Shown: in pieces, positions 41,195 through 43,962 of the stretch | Numbering within the stretch: position 1 is the first letter of the stretch | Layout: each line of letters starts with the position of its first letter | From: Selenomonadaceae bacterium | GTDB taxonomy: Bacteria > Bacillota > Negativicutes > Selenomonadales > Selenomonadaceae | NCBI GenBank assembly: GCA_017455645.1 | Contig: JAFSZS010000019.1 | Location: forward strand, 1 to 43,962 | Direction: 5' to 3' | Length of the DNA stretch: 43,962 nucleotides | Made by a program: the position numbers and the translations under genes | The notes under the pieces: generated by a model | Database searches by the model: none | Seen by the model: the letters and a program-made list of their open reading frames with translations, nothing else | What the model was told of the DNA's origin: nothing

Positions 41195-41291
41195 AAACTC
41201 CTTTTCAAAATGGAAGGCGGCGAAGTTTCCAACGCCACCCCGGCTGAATGTCATAGCTTAAAGCCTTAGACATTTTCGCTCGGAGAAATTT
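41195..41291 (-). ncRNA. Moco (molybdenum/tungsten cofactor) riboswitch, modABC leader
   Basis: Reading the minus strand: CTCCGAGC at the 5' side; an ATGTC/GACAT helix; then GCCGGGGTGGCG, TTGGAAACTT and CGCCGCC, forming a GGCG/CGCC helix capped by a GGAAAC loop; and finally AAAAGGAG, whose GGAG (41198-41201) closes the outer helix with CTCC (41282-41285). The order of CUCCGAGC, GGGUGGC, GGAAAC, GCCGCC and AAAGGAG matches my recollection of the Moco RNA motif consensus. It lies in the modA leader with a terminator downstream, so cofactor sufficiency would shut molybdate uptake. The only decisive test is a covariance-model search. Confidence 0.8.
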
Positions 41292-41328
41292 TTTCAAGCT
41301 AAGTCTACCATTGCGCCAAAAGTTGTAC

Positions 41329-41344
41329 AGTGATATTTCTCACA
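41329..41344. promoter_or_regulatory. Crp/Fnr-family binding site between modA and narG
   Basis: AGTGA-TATTTC-TCACA: a near-perfect 5-6-5 dyad of the Crp/Fnr superfamily (TGTGA-N6-TCACA type). Its centre (41336.5) lies 41.5 bases before the start point predicted from the TAAAAT at 41366-41371, the standard class II activator position, on the narG side. It could also influence the divergent mod transcript. Confidence 0.7.
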
Positions 41345-41365
41345 TACCCGCCAAATTAAATTTGT

Positions 41366-41371
41366 TAAAAT
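41366..41371 (+). promoter_or_regulatory. -10 element of the narG promoter
   Basis: TAAAAT with no good -35 box, as expected for an activator-dependent promoter. The predicted start is near 41378, 19 bases before the GTG start. The Crp/Fnr-type site overlaps the -35 position. Confidence 0.6.
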
Positions 41372-41396
41372 TATCTGAAAAAAGGAGAGTGAGGAC

Positions 41397-43962
41397 GTGG
41401 GCAGTATTTTAAAAAAATTTAAATATCTGATTCCCAAAGAGCGTTCCGCAAATAATCATCAGCAAACAAACGAAGGCGGGCGCGATTGGGAAAATATGTA
41501 TCGTGATCGTTGGAGCTTTGATAAGTGCGTACGTTCGACGCACGGCGTAAATTGTACCGGTTCTTGCAGTTGGAATATTTATGTTAAAAATGGGCTTGTG
41601 GCGTGGGAAAATCAAGTTCACGATTACCCCGAAACTTCGCCTGAAATGCCGGATTTTGAGCCGAGAGGTTGTCCGCGTGGCGCGTCTTTTTCGTGGTATT
41701 TGTACAGTCCGCACAGAATCAAATATCCATATTTGCGCGGCGAACTTGCCGAACTTTGGCGCGAGGCAAGAAAAAATTTCCCTACCGCGTTGGAAGCGTG
41801 GCAAAGTATCGCCAATGATCCCGCTAAAATGAAAAAGTACAAAGAAGCGCGCGGCATGGGCGGATTTGTGCGTTCAAATTGGGATGAAGTTTCAGAATTG
41901 GTTGCGGCGTCTTTGTTGCATACTGTTCAAAAGTACGGTCCCGACAGAATTTTTGGCTTTTCGGTAATTCCTGCAAAGTCAATGTTGAGTTACGCGGCAG
42001 GTTTAAGATTTGTGCAACTTATGGGCGGCGCAGGTTTAAGTTTTTATGATTGGTATGCAGATTTACCGCCGGCTTCTCCGCAAGTTTGGGGCGACCAAAC
42101 TGATGTGCCGGAGTCTTCAGATTGGTTTAACGCGAGCTATATAATTACGTGGGGTTCAAATGTTCCCTTGACGCGCACGCCGGACGCACATTTTTTGACA
42201 GAAGCGCGTTACAAAGGTACAAAGGTTGTTTCAATCGCTCCCGACTACGCAGAATCCACAACCGTTGCCGACACGTGGATAAATTTAAAAACAGGCAGTG
42301 ACGCCGCCTTTGCAATGGCAATGGGACACGTCATTTTGAAAGAATATTATTGGGGCGAACCGGCGGAATTTTTTGTTGACTACGCCAAAAAATTTACAGA
42401 TTTTCCATTTTTGGTAATTCTGGACGAAAAAGACGGCAAGTATCAGCCCGGCAGATTTTTAAATGCAAAAGACATTGGGCGCACTGATAAACACGCCGAA
42501 GTTAAACATTACGTAATTGACGAAATTACAAACAAACTTGTTATTCCAAACGGCACAATGGGCGACCGCTGGGACAGGCAAAACAAATGGAACCTGCGCG
42601 ATGAAGATTCAGACACCGGCGAAAAGATTTCACCAAAACTTTCAATCTTAAAGGAAAAGGACGGCGTTGCAGAAATTATTTTGCCGTATTTTGGCAATGA
42701 CAGAGGCAATAATTTAACTTTGACTCGCGCAGTTCCTGTAAAAAAAATTAAGACGGCTGACGGTGTGAAACTTGTTACAACGGTTTATGATTTAACTTTG
42801 GCTAATTACGGGATTGATACCGGACTGGGCGGCGAATGCGCAAATTCTTATGAAAATGACACACCCTACACTCCGCGTTGGCAGGAAAAGTTTACAGGCG
42901 TTAAATCTGATATGGTAATTCATACAGCGCGGGAATTTGCCGACAATTCTTTGAAAACTCACGGGCGCACAATGGTTATAATGGGCGGCGGAATTAATCA
43001 CTGGTTTCATGCCGATGTTGTTTATCGCACGATTTTAAATTTGCTTTTATTCTGCGCGTGCGAAGGCAGGAATGGCGGCGGCTGGGCTCATTATGTTGGA
43101 CAAGAAAAATTGAGACCTGCCGAAGGTTGGGCGCGTCTTATGACTGCTACAGATTGGCAAGGCGGCGCAAAATTGCAAAATTCCACTTCATATTTTTATT
43201 TTGCAACGGATCAATGGCGCAGTGAAGAAGTTGACACGTTGCCGCTTGTTGCACAAACTGAAAAGCCGCGTTATCGTCACCCGGGCGATTATAACGTTTT
43301 GGCGGCGCGTTTAGGCTGGTTGCCGAGTTATCCTACTTTCAATAAAAGCGGGCAGAAAATTTTTGACGAGGCAACGGCGGCAGGATTTGAAGGAATTGAC
43401 AATATTAAAAAATTTGTCGCGCAGTCTTTGAAAAATAAGACTTTGCAATTTGCGATTGAAGACCCTGACGCACCGGAAAATTTCCCGCGCAATATGTTTA
43501 TCTGGCGAAATAATTTAATTGGTTCTTCGTCGAAGGGACACGATTATTTTTTGAAATATTTGCTCGGTACAAAAAATTCACTGTTCGCAGAGGAAGAATC
43601 GCCAATTAAACCAACCGAAATAAAATTCCGCAGTAATTCAGAAATTGGAAAACCGGGCGGCGCGTTGGAAGGCAAATTAGATTTATTGGTTGATATAGAT
43701 TTTAGAATGGCGTCAAGTGCGCTTTATGCTGACGTTGTTTTGCCGACTGCCACTTGGTACGAAAAAACAGATTTATCTTCAACTGATATGCATCCTTTCG
43801 TTCATCCTTTTCAACCGGCAGTAGACCCGCTGTGGGAGGCGCGTACCGACTGGGATATTTTCCGCACGCTTGCAAAGGCAGTTTCAAAAGTTGCCACTGA
43901 ATCAAATTTCCCTGTGTACAAAGACGTTTTCGCCGCGCCTATTCAACACGACAGCGAAGGCG
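41397..43962 (+). CDS. narG: Respiratory nitrate reductase alpha subunit (3' part beyond the window)
   Basis: An open frame of 855 codons runs from GTG 41397 (AAAGGAGAG nine bases upstream) to the window end without a stop; NarG is about 1,200 residues, so roughly a third is missing. Near the start, RDWENMYRDRWSFDK is followed by the FS0 iron-sulfur ligand region STHGVNCTGSCSW and YVKNGLVAWE, then EPRGCPRGASFSWYLYSPHR, all diagnostic of NarG. Later WGSNVPLTRTPDAHF and MGGGINHWFHADVVYR belong to the molybdopterin-binding domains. It catalyses nitrate to nitrite with quinol electrons passed through NarH and NarI. Divergent from modABC. The start region contains no obvious twin-arginine motif, as in cytoplasm-facing NarG. 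Confidence 0.95.
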   Translation, partial: MGSILKKFKYLIPKERSANNHQQTNEGGRDWENMYRDRWSFDKCVRSTHGVNCTGSCSWNIYVKNGLVAWENQVHDYPETSPEMPDFEPRGCPRGASFSWYLYSPHRIKYPYLRGELAELWREARKNFPTALEAWQSIANDPAKMKKYKEARGMGGFVRSNWDEVSELVAASLLHTVQKYGPDRIFGFSVIPAKSMLSYAAGLRFVQLMGGAGLSFYDWYADLPPASPQVWGDQTDVPESSDWFNASYIITWGSNVPLTRTPDAHFLTEARYKGTKVVSIAPDYAESTTVADTWINLKTGSDAAFAMAMGHVILKEYYWGEPAEFFVDYAKKFTDFPFLVILDEKDGKYQPGRFLNAKDIGRTDKHAEVKHYVIDEITNKLVIPNGTMGDRWDRQNKWNLRDEDSDTGEKISPKLSILKEKDGVAEIILPYFGNDRGNNLTLTRAVPVKKIKTADGVKLVTTVYDLTLANYGIDTGLGGECANSYENDTPYTPRWQEKFTGVKSDMVIHTAREFADNSLKTHGRTMVIMGGGINHWFHADVVYRTILNLLLFCACEGRNGGGWAHYVGQEKLRPAEGWARLMTATDWQGGAKLQNSTSYFYFATDQWRSEEVDTLPLVAQTEKPRYRHPGDYNVLAARLGWLPSYPTFNKSGQKIFDEATAAGFEGIDNIKKFVAQSLKNKTLQFAIEDPDAPENFPRNMFIWRNNLIGSSSKGHDYFLKYLLGTKNSLFAEEESPIKPTEIKFRSNSEIGKPGGALEGKLDLLVDIDFRMASSALYADVVLPTATWYEKTDLSSTDMHPFVHPFQPAVDPLWEARTDWDIFRTLAKAVSKVATESNFPVYKDVFAAPIQHDSEG

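Larger units (their letters stand above)
167..43424. repeat. Dispersed octamer CTGCGCGA, about one per kb (42 by hand count)
   Basis: Direct-strand first bases: 167, 644, 7440, 8752, 12513, 13075, 14674, 18134, 24004, 24874, 26405, 28384, 29436, 30067, 33693, 34293, 36109, 39394, 42594. Complement (TCGCGCAG) first bases: 1623, 3874, 6227, 7108, 11468, 13329, 15617, 17280, 17614, 18526, 19609, 21605, 21703, 23978, 27083, 28358, 29844, 30596, 35095, 39975, 40278, 42725, 43417. The heptamer CTGCGCG is followed by another base only eight times. The preceding base is usually T or C, often AATCTGCGCGA. Occurrences are in genes (several frames, both orientations) and in spacers. Confidence 0.85.

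Noticed and set aside
1-43962. CRISPR array, tRNA, rRNA, insertion sequence or prophage
   Set aside because: No regularly spaced identical repeats with unique spacers, no cloverleaf-like segments, no transposase, integrase or phage structural frames were seen. The short direct repeats are gene-end duplications in twos or threes.

Overview
This looks like chromosomal DNA of a diderm (LPS-bearing), low-to-mid GC, anaerobic or facultatively respiring Firmicute, most likely a member of the Negativicutes (Selenomonas/Veillonella-like). The taxonomic call is inference. It rests on an ADP-heptose/LPS core gene set beside Firmicute-type Opp transporters, CitB-type regulation, many TTG/GTG starts with strong Shine-Dalgarno sites, and a Firmicute-style Moco riboswitch. 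I see no tRNA, rRNA, CRISPR array, intact insertion sequence or prophage.

Layout. (1) 1-355: a mosaic of duplicated gene ends and terminators. (2) 362-9146: an exported CocE/NonD-type hydrolase, then an LPS inner-core heptose operon (heptosyltransferase, heptose-7-P kinase, an unknown protein, ADP-heptose epimerase) whose last gene overlaps a hybrid histidine kinase, followed by a CitB/DcuR-type response regulator. (3) 9913-14364: gyrA and a serine hydrolase on the minus strand, then a divergent M15 peptidase. (4) 14401-20765: an oppABCDF oligopeptide transporter interrupted by three sets of partial duplications. (5) 20811-23914: an exported von Willebrand A protein, and a sugar-type binding lipoprotein in operon with a diguanylate cyclase. 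(6) 24078-28346: a drug-exporter-type ABC pair behind a 13-codon leader ORF, then a divergent FecE / FecB-FecC iron- or corrinoid-type uptake system. (7) 28396-38603: two minus-strand c-di-GMP proteins (GGDEF-EAL-GGDEF and tandem SBP-EAL), divergent from a TRAP-type binding lipoprotein coupled to a large membrane diguanylate cyclase. (8) 38626-43962: modABC molybdate uptake under a Moco riboswitch, divergent from narG (molybdopterin nitrate reductase), which runs off the window end.

How the parts fit. modABC supplies molybdate for the NarG cofactor. The Moco riboswitch closes the feedback loop, and a Crp/Fnr-type site sits exactly where a class II activator of narG should be. The c-di-GMP genes share one design: a periplasmic solute-binding protein is fused to, or placed in operon with, a c-di-GMP enzyme in three separate cases using three different binding-protein families, with no cognate permease genes alongside. 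This suggests ligand-gated second-messenger signalling by captured transporter binding proteins.

The two signals I rate highest are not genes. First, the octamer CTGCGCGA occurs 42 times by hand count on both strands and in several reading frames, about once per kb. Twice it forms inverted pairs in intergenic hairpins, as DNA-uptake sequences do in Neisseria and Pasteurellaceae. Second, gene ends and starts are repeatedly present as extra, diverged partial copies (around 1-342, 3431-3689, 18001-18298, 19213-19564, 20257-20764 and 21595-21767). This is the kind of scar expected if related foreign DNA were added by homology-assisted illegitimate recombination. Together they suggest a naturally transformable lineage with its own uptake word, which is a hypothesis to test on the whole genome.
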